From positions 8,618,001 to 8,682,000 of the forward strand of contig NZ_CP107976.1 of assembly GCF_036099295.1 (NCBI RefSeq): a DNA stretch of 64,000 nucleotides, in the 5' to 3' direction. Under the pieces are notes generated by a model. The model saw only the letters and a list, made by a program, of their open reading frames with translations. It had not been told where the DNA came from and did not search any database. Positions 1-7,777 of the stretch are shown here, piece by piece (the first letter of the stretch is position 1; each line of letters starts with the position of its first letter). This stretch comes from Streptomyces sp. NBC_00358 (GTDB lineage Bacteria > Actinomycetota > Actinomycetes > Streptomycetales > Streptomycetaceae). The position numbers and the translations under genes are program-made.

Positions 1-192
1 TCGGACGGGGCCGAGGTCGCCGAACTCAGCGAGGCCGTGGGCTTCCGGCGCACCACCGTGCTCGGCCATCTGAAGGGCCTGGCCGAACTCGGGCTGGCCG
101 AGGACCGCCAGAGCGTGTGGCGGGCGACCGGCCCGGTGGAGGGTGCGACGGCGTGTGAGGGCGTACGGGCTTCGGCCGGGACGGTTTCCTAG
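1..192 (+). CDS. C-terminal end of a winged-helix DNA-binding protein (partial)
   Basis: The window opens inside a reading frame that is open from base 1 and stops with TAG at 190-192. The 63 visible residues begin with a winged-helix pattern: helix 2 VAELSEAVGF, recognition helix RTTVLGHLKGLAEL, then a short wing GLAEDRQSVWRATG, followed by an unstructured tail. Helix-turn-helix domains of this shape occur at the C-terminus of several actinobacterial regulators and helicase-like proteins, so the parent family cannot be named from this fragment. A strong hairpin follows the stop, as expected for a transcription unit end. Confidence 0.6.
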   Translation, partial: SDGAEVAELSEAVGFRRTTVLGHLKGLAELGLAEDRQSVWRATGPVEGATACEGVRASAGTVS

Positions 193-210
193 GACGTCGG
201 CCTGACAGGG

Positions 211-246
211 GGGCGCTTGCCGGGACGGACACCCCGGCGAGCGCCC
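211..246 (+). terminator. Hairpin terminator after the partial wHTH gene
   Basis: Arms 211-223 and 234-246 (GGGCGCTTGCCGG against CCGGCGAGCGCCC) form a 13-bp stem with one G-T wobble and a 10-nt loop. There is no U-tract, which is usual for Streptomyces terminators. It starts 18 nt after the stop codon at 192. Confidence 0.55.
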
Positions 247-447
247 CTCGCTCGTCCCTTCGTCCACGTGGCTGTTCGCCTGATTTCGGCATCCGGCGGG
301 AGACCCCGTCTCGGACGCCCTCGAATTCCCGCGCCGGAACTGGGGAGCGGATGCCGTGGATTCATCAGGTGCCGCGGTGTCGGGCGGCTTTCTCGGGGCA
401 TCCGGACCCCATCGCTTCGGCCATCGTCATTTCACAAGGGAGTTCCC

Positions 448-624
448 ATGCTCGGCATCGCTGCCGCCGTACTGCTGTTCATCGCGTTCCTGATCAACGC
501 CGGTGACGTCTCGACCAATCACGTGTTCACCTCGACCAATGTCATGCTCATAGGGCTCGCGTTGCTCGCTCTTCACCTCTCGGGTGTCGGCGGGGGCTGG
601 ACGACGCGCAGTCGCCGCCGCTGA
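448..624 (+). CDS. Small two-helix membrane protein
   Basis: A 58-residue protein starting at ATG 448 with a good ribosome-binding site (CAAGGGA, about 7 nt upstream). Residues 3-17 (GIAAAVLLFIAFLIN) and about 31-47 (NVMLIGLALLALHLSGVG) are hydrophobic and probably span the membrane; the tail is basic (TRSRRR). Short two-helix proteins of this type are common in Streptomyces and have no assigned function. It stands alone ahead of the SpoIIE phosphatase gene. A longer in-frame opening upstream (from 217) is arginine-rich and not coding-like, so I chose the ATG with the ribosome-binding site. Confidence 0.7.
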   Translation: MLGIAAAVLLFIAFLINAGDVSTNHVFTSTNVMLIGLALLALHLSGVGGGWTTRSRRR

Positions 625-794
625 CGTACGGGCGGATCTCTCCGGCGGCGGACGCGGCGGCACCCGCCGGCCGGGACGGCCCCTTTCGTGTGATGCAGCG
701 GGGTGACTTGCCGTGACGCACTCCGCCGCGAGATGGTTGTCGGACGGAAACAATCTGTCGTCCGGAAAGGTGGTGGGCCCGCGGACGCGGGTCC

Positions 795-2468
795 TTGCTC
801 GTGGACACTTCCCAGCAGCCTCCCGCCGGCCCGCGCGGCGCCGTTCCGGGCGCCATGTGGGGCTTCGCCCCCTATCCCGTGGTGGTCGCCGACCCGTCCG
901 GCGGGGTGGTCGGGACGAACCCCGCCGCCGCCGCCCTCTTCCCGGGCGCGATCACCGGTACATGGCTGCACGACGTGGTCCCCGCGTGGATCGCCGACGC
1001 GCACACGCGCCTGCGGGTCCACGTGCCCGGACCCCGGAGCCCGGGACCCGGCACGCCGGCGCACGGCCGGGTCGGCGACCGGACCTTCGAAGCGCATCCC
1101 ACTCGCACGGACGACGGCGACGTCATGTGGTGGCTGGTCGACGACACCGACCGGCGGCTGGCGGAGGAAGCGCTCAGGACCGAGCGGGAACGCACCGCCT
1201 TCCTGGCCGACGCGTCGAGCGCCCTGCTGTCGTCACTGAACGTCGAACGGTGCATGGAGGTGACGGCCGCCCTGGCCGCCGAGCACCTCGCGGACGCCGC
1301 CGTGATCGTCGCCCCTCCGCACGGGCACAGGGTTCCGCTGACGTACTGCGGCCCCGACGGCGCCGTGGCGCACCGAACGGTGCACGACGACGTGGAGCAG
1401 TTGCCGGGTCTCAGCGACGCCCTGCGCGGATTCCCGCCCGTACCGTCCCGCTGGATCGACCCGGCGACCCTGCCCGGCTGGGTCCTGCCCGACGGATTCA
1501 CGGAGCCGGTCGGCTCGGCGGTGGTGACCCCGCTGCCCGGCCACGGCGTACCGGCCGGCGCGTTGATCCTGCTCCGGTCGAGCCGTCGCGCCGCCTTCAC
1601 GGAGAGCGAGGAGATCTTCGCCCGTCTCTTCGCCTCACGCGCCGGAGCGGCCCTGTCCGCGGCCCGCATGTACGCCGAACAGGCGGCCATCACCACGACG
1701 TTGATGCGCGAGCTGCTGCCGCCCCAACTGCACACCGTGCACGGGGTCGAGTTCGCCGGGAAGTACCGCCCGGCAGGCCGGACCGAACGCGTCGGCGGGG
1801 ACTTCTACGACGTCCACCCCGGTACGGACGAAGGCCAGGAGTCCCTCGTCGTCCTCGGGGACGTCTGCGGCAAGGGACTCGAAGCCGCCGTGCTGACCGG
1901 CAAGATCCGCAACACCGTACAGGCGCTGCTGCCGCTCGTCGAGGACCACCAGCGGCTTCTGGGACTGCTCAACGGCGCCTTGATGAACTCCCATCACACC
2001 CGCTTCGCCACCCTCGCCATGGCCTCCGTCGTACGCCGCGCGGGCATCGTCCATCTGCGCGTCACCAGCGCGGGACACCCCCCTCCACTGATCGTGCGGG
2101 CCGACGGCGCCGTCGAGGAGGCCAGGACACGCGGGACGCTGATCGGCGCCTTCTGGGACATCAGCTCGACCACGGCCCTCGTCGAACTGGCGCCGGGAGA
2201 GACCTGCCTCTTCTTCACGGACGGCATCACCGAGGCCAGGGGAGGACCGCTGGGCGACGAACCCTTCGGCGTCGAACGCCTGGAGACCGCGCTCACCCAG
2301 TGCGCCGGCATGCCCGCCGAGGCCGTGGTGGAGCATGTCCAGATGCTCGCCGCGCAATGGGTCGGACGCGGCGGTCACGACGACATGGCGACCGTCGCGG
2401 TCACCGCGCCCCACCACGCGCACCTGAGCGCGGTGAACGGCCGCACCCGGGGCAGGTACACCGGATGA
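795..2468 (+). CDS. PP2C-type SpoIIE/RsbU serine phosphatase with PAS and GAF domains
   Basis: A 557-residue signalling phosphatase. A PAS-like domain sits near residues 22-125 (FAPYPVVVADPSGGVVGTN), then a GAF domain at about 140-295, then a SpoIIE/PP2C domain from about 310 to 540. The PP2C metal sites are visible as VGGDFYDV, VLGDVCGKGLEA, TSAGHPPP, LFFTDGITEAR and GGHDDMATVAV. Such enzymes dephosphorylate STAS anti-anti-sigma factors in response to a signal read by PAS/GAF. The STAS protein two genes downstream is the obvious substrate candidate (inference). The start is uncertain: TTG 795, GTG 801 or ATG 855 fit, and none has a clear ribosome-binding site. The stop overlaps the next start (ATGA), so the two genes are translationally coupled. 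Confidence 0.88.
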   Translation: MLVDTSQQPPAGPRGAVPGAMWGFAPYPVVVADPSGGVVGTNPAAAALFPGAITGTWLHDVVPAWIADAHTRLRVHVPGPRSPGPGTPAHGRVGDRTFEAHPTRTDDGDVMWWLVDDTDRRLAEEALRTERERTAFLADASSALLSSLNVERCMEVTAALAAEHLADAAVIVAPPHGHRVPLTYCGPDGAVAHRTVHDDVEQLPGLSDALRGFPPVPSRWIDPATLPGWVLPDGFTEPVGSAVVTPLPGHGVPAGALILLRSSRRAAFTESEEIFARLFASRAGAALSAARMYAEQAAITTTLMRELLPPQLHTVHGVEFAGKYRPAGRTERVGGDFYDVHPGTDEGQESLVVLGDVCGKGLEAAVLTGKIRNTVQALLPLVEDHQRLLGLLNGALMNSHHTRFATLAMASVVRRAGIVHLRVTSAGHPPPLIVRADGAVEEARTRGTLIGAFWDISSTTALVELAPGETCLFFTDGITEARGGPLGDEPFGVERLETALTQCAGMPAEAVVEHVQMLAAQWVGRGGHDDMATVAVTAPHHAHLSAVNGRTRGRYTG

Positions 2469-3194
2469 GCCGTACCTTCAGCCGGCACACCGACGCCCTG
2501 ACGCTCGGCCCCGCCCGCGAACGTCTGTGGTCGGCGGTGCACCGGGGCGACGAGCACCGCGCCGCGGCCGTCGTCCTCGACGCACTGGAGTCGGCGGGCG
2601 ATGCCGAGACCGTCCTGCTGGACCTGATCGCCCCGGTGCAGGCGAGAGTCGGCACGGAGTGGGCGGCGAACCGGCTCACCGTCGCGCAGGAACACACCGC
2701 GACCGCCATCCACGACCGGGTCATCGCCCTCCTGGCCCACCGCTCCGGGAACCGGAGCCAGACCCCGCGCGCTCCTCGTGTCACGGTGGCCTGCGTCGAC
2801 GGCGAGTGGCACGCGCTGCCGGCCAGGCTCCTCGCGGAGGTACTGCGACTGCGGGGATGGCGGGTGGACTTCCTCGGCGCGCACGTGCCCACCCCCCCCA
2901 TCTCATCGCGCATCTGCACCAGACGGGATCGCGGACGGTGGCGCTCTCCTCAAGTACCCGGCCACAGCCCTCTACGTGGCCGACGAGGAACCGTTCACGA
3001 GGTTCATCCTCTGGACCGCCGACATCCTCACCGCTCGCCGTGTCCCCGCGCACAGCCTCGACCCCGCTCTCGACCTGCTGGCCCAGCACCTCAAGGACTT
3101 CCCCCGCGCCTGCCGCACACTGGCCCACGCGCGGGAGGCGCTCGGAACCCGAACGCCACTGCCCGAGATCCCCGGCCCCGGAAAGCCCGCATGA
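2465..3194 (+). pseudogene. Broken cobalamin-binding (MerR-type B12) sensor gene
   Basis: The gene starts at ATG 2465, overlapping the phosphatase stop. It first encodes the helical B12-binding N-domain (RERLWSAVHRGDEHRAAAVV, WAANRLTVAQEHTATAI) and the start of the Rossmann-like domain (VTVACVDGEWHALPARLLAE, LRLRGWRVDFLGAHVPTP). At the run of eight C near 2890-2899 the frame changes: PHLIAHLHQTG continues one frame over as far as VALSSS. From about 2940 a third frame carries the C-terminal part (ALYVADEEPFTRFILWTADI, LDLLAQHLKDFPRA) to the stop at 3192-3194. Compared with the family as I know it, roughly 100 residues between VALSSS and ALYVADEE are missing. So there is a homopolymer frameshift plus an internal deletion. 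A sequencing error could explain the frameshift but not the missing segment. Confidence 0.78.
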
Positions 3195-3574
3195 CCACTT
3201 CGCATCCCCCCACCTTCACGCTGACCGTCGAGGTCGAGCCCACGGCCCTCGTGATCCACGTCCACGGCGATCTCGACCACGAGACCTGCGACGAGCTGAT
3301 GAGGGCCGTCGACCAGAACTTCGCCGACGGGCGCACACCCGAGGGACGTGTGCTCGAACTACGCGTGGACTTCGCCGGTCTCGGCAGCATCGACTCCATG
3401 GGACTGTCCGTCCTGTTGATGATCCGGCGTCGTACCGACGCGGCAGGCGTGGACCTCCGCCTCGACGAGCGACCCCCCGGCCTGGACCGCCTGTTGGAGA
3501 TCACGGGCACGCTGGACCATCTCACCGCGCCCTGTGACGCGAACTCGCGGGAGCGGCGACCCGGTACCGGCTGA
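3191..3574 (+). CDS. STAS-domain anti-sigma factor antagonist
   Basis: A 127-residue single STAS domain (SpoIIAA/RsbV type). It starts at ATG 3191, overlapping the stop of the broken B12-sensor gene (ATGA). The hallmark phosphoserine loop is present as LGSIDSMGLSVLL, around residues 72-84; the serine after the aspartate is the predicted kinase/phosphatase target. In the family, the dephosphorylated form binds an anti-sigma kinase and releases a sigma factor. The co-transcribed SpoIIE phosphatase (795-2468) is the likely activator, and the HATPase protein at 4376-4789 is a candidate kinase; both pairings are inferred from proximity. Confidence 0.86.
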   Translation: MTTSHPPTFTLTVEVEPTALVIHVHGDLDHETCDELMRAVDQNFADGRTPEGRVLELRVDFAGLGSIDSMGLSVLLMIRRRTDAAGVDLRLDERPPGLDRLLEITGTLDHLTAPCDANSRERRPGTG

Positions 3575-3786
3575 CGGGCCGTACGACCTGTTCACCTCCA
3601 CCGGTGCACGGCGCCAGGACCGGGGACGCGCGGGGCGATTCCCTCGCGTGCGGAGCGGATAGCGGGGTATCTGCAGCCCTGTGAGGCGACACGCGGGCGG
3701 ATCACCGTCTGCGGGTCATCCCCCCGTCGCGTGCCCGCCCCGGGTGAGCCGTCGGCGGGGCGAACCGACGAACTGACGGAGGAACC

Positions 3787-4152
3787 ATGACGGTCGACAG
3801 AATCTGGTCGTACGCACCGGAGTTCGACCACCCCGAAGTGCACGAACTGGCCGGCTACAGCGTCGAGGCGAGCGACGGGACCATAGGGCACGTCGACCGG
3901 CAGTCGGACGACTCGGGGATGCGGCACCTGGTCGTCGACACGGGCGTCTGGGTGTTCGGCAAGAGCGTGCTGGTCCCGGTGGGCGTCGTGGCCGGGATCG
4001 ACACGGTGTCTCAGAAGGTCACCGTGACGTGCACCCGCGAGGAGATCAAATCGGCGCCCGTGTTCAAGACCGACCGCGAGACCCTCGACCCCGTGTACCT
4101 GTCCAGCGTGGGCAGTTACTACCGGAGCCTGCCGCCGAGGCAGCCGGCATGA
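3787..4152 (+). CDS. PRC-barrel domain protein
   Basis: A 121-residue protein with a single PRC-barrel fold: LAGYSVEASDGTIGHVDRQ (about 21-39), HLVVDTGVWVFGKSVLVPVG and the beta pair VSQKVTVTCTREEIKSAP. The start ATG 3787 follows a good ribosome-binding site (ACGGAGGAACC). PRC-barrel proteins of this length are widespread in actinobacteria and often lie next to stress or photoprotection genes; their ligand is usually unknown. Here it sits in the middle of the sigma-control/stress module. A perfect hairpin downstream (4230-4258) separates it from the HATPase gene. Confidence 0.8.
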   Translation: MTVDRIWSYAPEFDHPEVHELAGYSVEASDGTIGHVDRQSDDSGMRHLVVDTGVWVFGKSVLVPVGVVAGIDTVSQKVTVTCTREEIKSAPVFKTDRETLDPVYLSSVGSYYRSLPPRQPA

Positions 4153-4229
4153 GCCGTCGTGAGGGGACGTACGACGGTGTGCGAGCGGCAGCCGGCGCCC
4201 GTGTGTCCGCGACCGGATCCCCGCGCGGC

Positions 4230-4258
4230 GCAGGGGGGACACACGGTGTCCCCCCTGC
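4230..4258 (+). terminator. Perfect 13-bp hairpin between PRC-barrel and HATPase genes
   Basis: Arms 4230-4242 and 4246-4258 (GCAGGGGGGACAC against GTGTCCCCCCTGC) are perfectly complementary with a 3-nt loop. It lies 78 nt after the PRC-barrel stop. Its strength suggests transcription ends here and that the HATPase gene has its own promoter. Confidence 0.65.
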
Positions 4259-4375
4259 CGGGCCGGCGGGGGGCTCCGGCCCGAGCGGACGGGGCGTGAC
4301 AGAGACCGGGGGCCGCTTCGTCCCCGCCGACCGTGTCCGCACGGCGCTGGGAGTCCCGGGCCCGGCGACCGGACG

Positions 4376-4789
4376 ATGAACCCGGCCGACCGCGCTCCCG
4401 CGGCGACGCGTCACGCGGTCACGAGCGCCGCGACCGCACGCCGTCATGTCGGGGCGTTGCTGCGCGAGCACGGCCGGGAGGGCGACACGAGCCCGGACGC
4501 GGTCATCGATCTGCTGCTGGTGGTCTCGGAACTGGTCACCAACGCGATCCGGCACGGCGGCGGGCTCGCCGGCTTCGACGCGACGGTGACCGACGCGGGC
4601 GTACGGCTCGCCGTGCGCGACAACAGCGACGTCGCCCCCGTACACGCCTACGGCACCGGAGAGATCCCGCGGACGCACCGGCTGAACGGATACGGCTGGC
4701 CCCTGATCATCCGTCTCTCCCGCGGTCTGACCATCGAGCGGTGTCCCGAGGGCGGCAAGACGATCCGGGTGTTCGTCCCCCTGATCTGA
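4376..4789 (+). CDS. HATPase_c anti-sigma kinase-type regulatory protein
   Basis: A 137-residue protein made of one GHKL ATPase domain like SpoIIAB/RsbW. The N-box is VSELVTNAIRHGG (about residues 49-61), the G1-like box is VRDNSDV and the G2 region is LNGYGWPLIIRLS. Family members bind sigma factors or phosphorylate STAS proteins on serine. Many stand-alone Streptomyces copies have no known partner. Its closeness to the STAS gene (3191-3574) and SpoIIE gene (795-2468) suggests one switch, but the intervening hairpin makes independent transcription likely. Start ATG 4376 has no strong ribosome-binding site. Confidence 0.82.
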   Translation: MNPADRAPAATRHAVTSAATARRHVGALLREHGREGDTSPDAVIDLLLVVSELVTNAIRHGGGLAGFDATVTDAGVRLAVRDNSDVAPVHAYGTGEIPRTHRLNGYGWPLIIRLSRGLTIERCPEGGKTIRVFVPLI

Positions 4790-5082
4790 GCCGCGCCCCG
4801 CCTCGGGTGGCGTGTTCTCCGAAGCTGCGCGCTCCCCGGATTGGTCCCGGCCGGGATTTCCCACGAAACGGTGAATGCCCGTAGGCCGACCAATCCAGGA
4901 CGGCTCCAGGACCGGATTCCCCCTGTGAGCCGAGATCCGAAGAGTCCGACGCGTTCCACCGAGCGCGCCACCGGCGCCTCGCGGAAGTCCGTCCTTTCGT
5001 TCTCCACGGTATTTCCGCTCGAAAACCACGGCATTTGCTGGTCCGCGCATCGAATGCCGCTTCGTTCCGACAGGAGAACCTC

Positions 5083-5742
5083 ATGAACATGCGTATCCGT
5101 CGTGTCGCGATGGCCGTCGCCACCGCCGCTGTGCTGCCGATCGCGCTGACGGCCTGTTCCCAGGACAGCAAGGACACGGGCGCCTCGAATTCCGCGAAGG
5201 CGGCGGCCTCGGCCCCGGTCTCTGACGGGGAGTCGACCGGTTCGTCGGGGATGGCGGGGAGTTCCGGCGAACCGTTCGGTCCGGGCTGCGCGTCGGTGCC
5301 GAAGAACGGGGCGGGGTCCTTCGACGGCATGGCGAAGGACCCGGTGGCGACGGCGGCGTCCAACAACCCCGCGTTGTCCACCTTGGTGACGGCGGTGAAG
5401 AAGGCGGGTCTGGTGGACACACTGAACAACGCCGAGAACATCACCGTGTTCGCACCGACGAACGACGCGTTCGCGAAGATCCCGAAGGTGACGCTGGACA
5501 AGGTCCTGGCGGACAAGGCGCAGTTGACGAAGATCCTGACCTATCACGTCGTGGGCCAGAAGCTGACGCCGAAGCAGTTGGAGAACGGTTCGTTCGACAC
5601 GCTGGAGAAGAGCAAGCTGACGACCAGCGGGTCGGGGGAGTCGTACACGGTGAACGACTCCGCCAAGGTCGTGTGCGGCAATGTGAAGACCGCCAACGCG
5701 AATGTGTACATCGTCGACACCGTCCTGATGCCCAAGAGCTGA
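5083..5742 (+). CDS. Secreted fasciclin-domain lipoprotein
   Basis: A 219-residue protein starting at ATG 5083 after a clear ribosome-binding site (CAGGAGAACC). The N-terminus is a lipoprotein signal: basic MNMRIRR, hydrophobic AVATAAVLPIA, lipobox LTAC with Cys at about residue 24. A Ser/Ala/Gly-rich linker follows. From about residue 85 there is one fasciclin (FAS1) domain with the H1 motif ENITVFAPTNDAFAKI and the H2 motif ILTYHVVGQKLTPKQL. FAS1 lipoproteins are thought to act in adhesion on the cell surface. The 293-nt upstream region is AT-richer than its surroundings and probably holds the promoter. Confidence 0.9.
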   Translation: MNMRIRRVAMAVATAAVLPIALTACSQDSKDTGASNSAKAAASAPVSDGESTGSSGMAGSSGEPFGPGCASVPKNGAGSFDGMAKDPVATAASNNPALSTLVTAVKKAGLVDTLNNAENITVFAPTNDAFAKIPKVTLDKVLADKAQLTKILTYHVVGQKLTPKQLENGSFDTLEKSKLTTSGSGESYTVNDSAKVVCGNVKTANANVYIVDTVLMPKS

Positions 5743-5755
5743 CGGCGCGACGCTC

Positions 5756-5784
5756 CGGCCCCGCGGCCGACAGCCGTGGGGCCG
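5756..5784 (+). terminator. Hairpin terminator after the fasciclin gene
   Basis: Arms 5756-5766 and 5774-5784 form an 11-bp GC stem with one G-T pair and a 7-nt loop, 13 nt after the stop codon. The remaining bases up to 6025 show no gene or convincing motif. Confidence 0.55.
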
Positions 5785-6025
5785 CCGTGGAGGACGGGGC
5801 CGCCGGGCAGGGACGACGTCCTCCGCGTCCGACCGAACCCCGGACGGCGACCGTGAACAGGCGTAGGGGGACCCGCGCGTGGAAGGAGAGCCCCGACCGA
5901 CTCCGCCAGGAATGGAGCCGGGAACGCCGGCCGGACCGGCGCCGAGAGGTGAGGGATGAACAGACAGATCGCCGGAATGTTCCCGGAGGCGCGGGACGTC
6001 GCCGCCCCACGCCGGGACCCCGCCC

Positions 6026-7033
6026 ATGACGTCGCCCGGGTTCCCGCCCGGTTCCCCGCCAGGGACCTCACCCGGGCACGGACCGCCGGCCACCCCCACC
6101 GGACCGCGCATGTCCGCTGAATCCCGGCCGAACGGCGCCATCGGCGCGGCCCGTCCGGCACGGCTGCGCCGGTACGGGCCACGGCTGCCCGCCCTCTGGT
6201 GGCCCGCGCTGCGCCGCACCCCTGTCTCGATGTGGAACGACGACGTCTCCGACTGGGCGGCCGCCCTGACGTACTACGCGATCCTGGCGGTGCTGCCGGC
6301 CATGCTCGTCACGGTCATCGCCTTCGGTCTGATCAGTCCGGACACCGCCGAGCAGTTCATCGCGCACGTCAGCGCCTACGCACCGGCGCAGTCGGGGGCT
6401 GAACTGCACCAGGCGCTCGGCGAGATGCTGCGGCAGCGATCCGCCGCCTGGACGCTGCTGGTCGCCGGTGCGGCGAGCGCGCTCTGGTCGGCGTCGAGCT
6501 ACCTCGCGGTGTTCCGCCGAGCCCTGCACCGCATGCACGACGTGGCGGACCGCCGCTCGGTATGGCGCACGGCGCACCGCCTGGTGCTGACCGCGCTGGC
6601 ACTGCTCGGGCTGCTCGTCGTGAGCGCGCTCGTGCTGCTGCTGACCGGCCCCGTGGCCGAGGCGGCCGGCCGTGTCTTCGGGCTGGACGGCACGGTGGCC
6701 GTGGCCTGGAACCTGCTCCGCTGGCCCCTGTTGATGTGCCTGGTGGCCCTGCTCGTACTCGTCGTGTTCCATACGGGTCCGCCCGCCGCCCGCCGTCGCC
6801 GGTACAGCCTGCCCGGGGGCATCCTGGCGGCCTTCCTCTGGATGGCCGTCTCAGCCGGATTCGCCCTGTACGCCTCCGGCTTCGGTGCCTACAGCAGGCT
6901 CTACGGCTCTCTCGCGGGCCCCGTCGTCTTCCTCGTGTGGCTGTGGCTCTCCAACCTCGCGCTGCTGGCCGGAGCGCAGTTCGCGGCCGAACTGAACGGG
7001 GCCGCGGCGGCACGGCATCGGGCAACTGTCTGA
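6026..7033 (+). CDS. YihY/BrkB-family integral membrane protein
   Basis: A 335-residue membrane protein. After a Pro/Gly-rich cytoplasmic N-terminus come the family motif DWAAALTYYAILAVLPAMLV (about 74-93) and helices near 150-165, 185-210, 232-255, 270-295 and 302-325 (GPVVFLVWLWLSNLALLAGA). That pattern and length match the YihY/UPF0761 family, sometimes called ribonuclease BN or BrkB, whose role is not established. ATG 6110 (MSAESRPNG) is an alternative start that would remove 28 low-complexity residues. It is followed by the GlsB-family gene in the same orientation. Confidence 0.86.
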   Translation: MTSPGFPPGSPPGTSPGHGPPATPTGPRMSAESRPNGAIGAARPARLRRYGPRLPALWWPALRRTPVSMWNDDVSDWAAALTYYAILAVLPAMLVTVIAFGLISPDTAEQFIAHVSAYAPAQSGAELHQALGEMLRQRSAAWTLLVAGAASALWSASSYLAVFRRALHRMHDVADRRSVWRTAHRLVLTALALLGLLVVSALVLLLTGPVAEAAGRVFGLDGTVAVAWNLLRWPLLMCLVALLVLVVFHTGPPAARRRRYSLPGGILAAFLWMAVSAGFALYASGFGAYSRLYGSLAGPVVFLVWLWLSNLALLAGAQFAAELNGAAAARHRATV

Positions 7034-7114
7034 GGTTCACAGGTTTGTTCTGGCCCGGACGGCGCACACGGACTGAGGAAGTCACATCTTGTACGGACGG
7101 ACGGTGGAGGAACT

Positions 7115-7393
7115 GTGGGCATCATCGCTTGGATTCTGATCGGGTTGCTTGCCGGTGCCATCGCCAAGCTGCTCCTGCCGGGCAAGGACCCGGGCGGGAT
7201 CATCATCACCATGCTGATCGGCGTCGCGGGAGGCCTGCTGGGAGGCTGGCTGGGCAAGGTCGTCTTCGGCGTCGACTCGATCGACGGGTTCTTCGACGGG
7301 TCGACCTGGATCGCCGCCATCGCCGGATCGCTGATCCTGCTGATTCTGTACCGGGTGCTGACGGGCAACCGCCGGTCGCACCGCCACGCTTGA
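7115..7393 (+). CDS. GlsB/YeaQ/YmgE-family stress membrane protein
   Basis: A 92-residue protein with three transmembrane segments: GIIAWILIGLLAGAIAKLL (2-20), GIIITMLIGVAGGLLGGWLG (28-47) and WIAAIAGSLILLILYRVLT (66-84). The Gly-rich pattern is that of transglycosylase-associated/YeaQ proteins, which are induced by stress in several bacteria and whose function is unknown. It starts at GTG 7115 with a ribosome-binding site (GGTGGAGG) 4 nt upstream, and ends with a basic tail (NRRSHRHA). A very strong terminator follows. Confidence 0.88.
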   Translation: MGIIAWILIGLLAGAIAKLLLPGKDPGGIIITMLIGVAGGLLGGWLGKVVFGVDSIDGFFDGSTWIAAIAGSLILLILYRVLTGNRRSHRHA

Positions 7394-7426
7394 GGGGCCC
7401 AAGGCCCGCTCGACGCGTCATGACCC

Positions 7427-7474
7427 ACGGCCTGGGGCCGGCACCGGAGCTTCCGGATGCCGGCCCCAGGCCGT
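7427..7474 (+). terminator. Strong terminator closing the stress module
   Basis: Arms 7427-7443 and 7458-7474 are 17 nt and perfectly complementary (ACGGCCTGGGGCCGGCA and its reverse complement). The inner part adds a 5-bp CCGGA/TCCGG stem above a one-base bulge. It lies 33 nt after the GlsB-family stop. The rest of the gap to 7777 shows no gene. Confidence 0.75.
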
Positions 7475-7777
7475 ACGTCGTCCACCGGAGGTCCGTCCGA
7501 GTGAACCCGGCGCGCATTTCGGAGTGCGCCCCCGGGCGAGGGGTACCGGTGGGCCAAGCCGCGGGTTGGGAGCAGCAGTCTCGCGGGCCAGCACTCCTGG
7601 GGCGTCCCGGGACACCTGGGAGTGCGCCCAGGACTCCGTGACGCCTTCCCACCGCTGCGGGCGTCCTGCCATGATCACCGCAGAACGTGTGCGTCCGCCC
7701 GATCACGGGCTCCCGCCCGCCGGAACCCGCTCCGGGCCGGCCGGCGCGGGCCGCGACGCCGCCCGTGAGGAGCCCGA

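Noticed and set aside
713..3574. 953-codon open frame across the phosphatase, B12-sensor and STAS genes
   Set aside because: Only the parts 2465-2890 and 3191-3574 are coding in this frame. The first half is an arginine/proline-rich shadow of the SpoIIE gene, whose own frame has all catalytic motifs.
4149..4379. 76-codon frame between PRC-barrel and HATPase genes as a gene
   Set aside because: Low-complexity product and a perfect terminator inside it; kept only as a low-interest observation.
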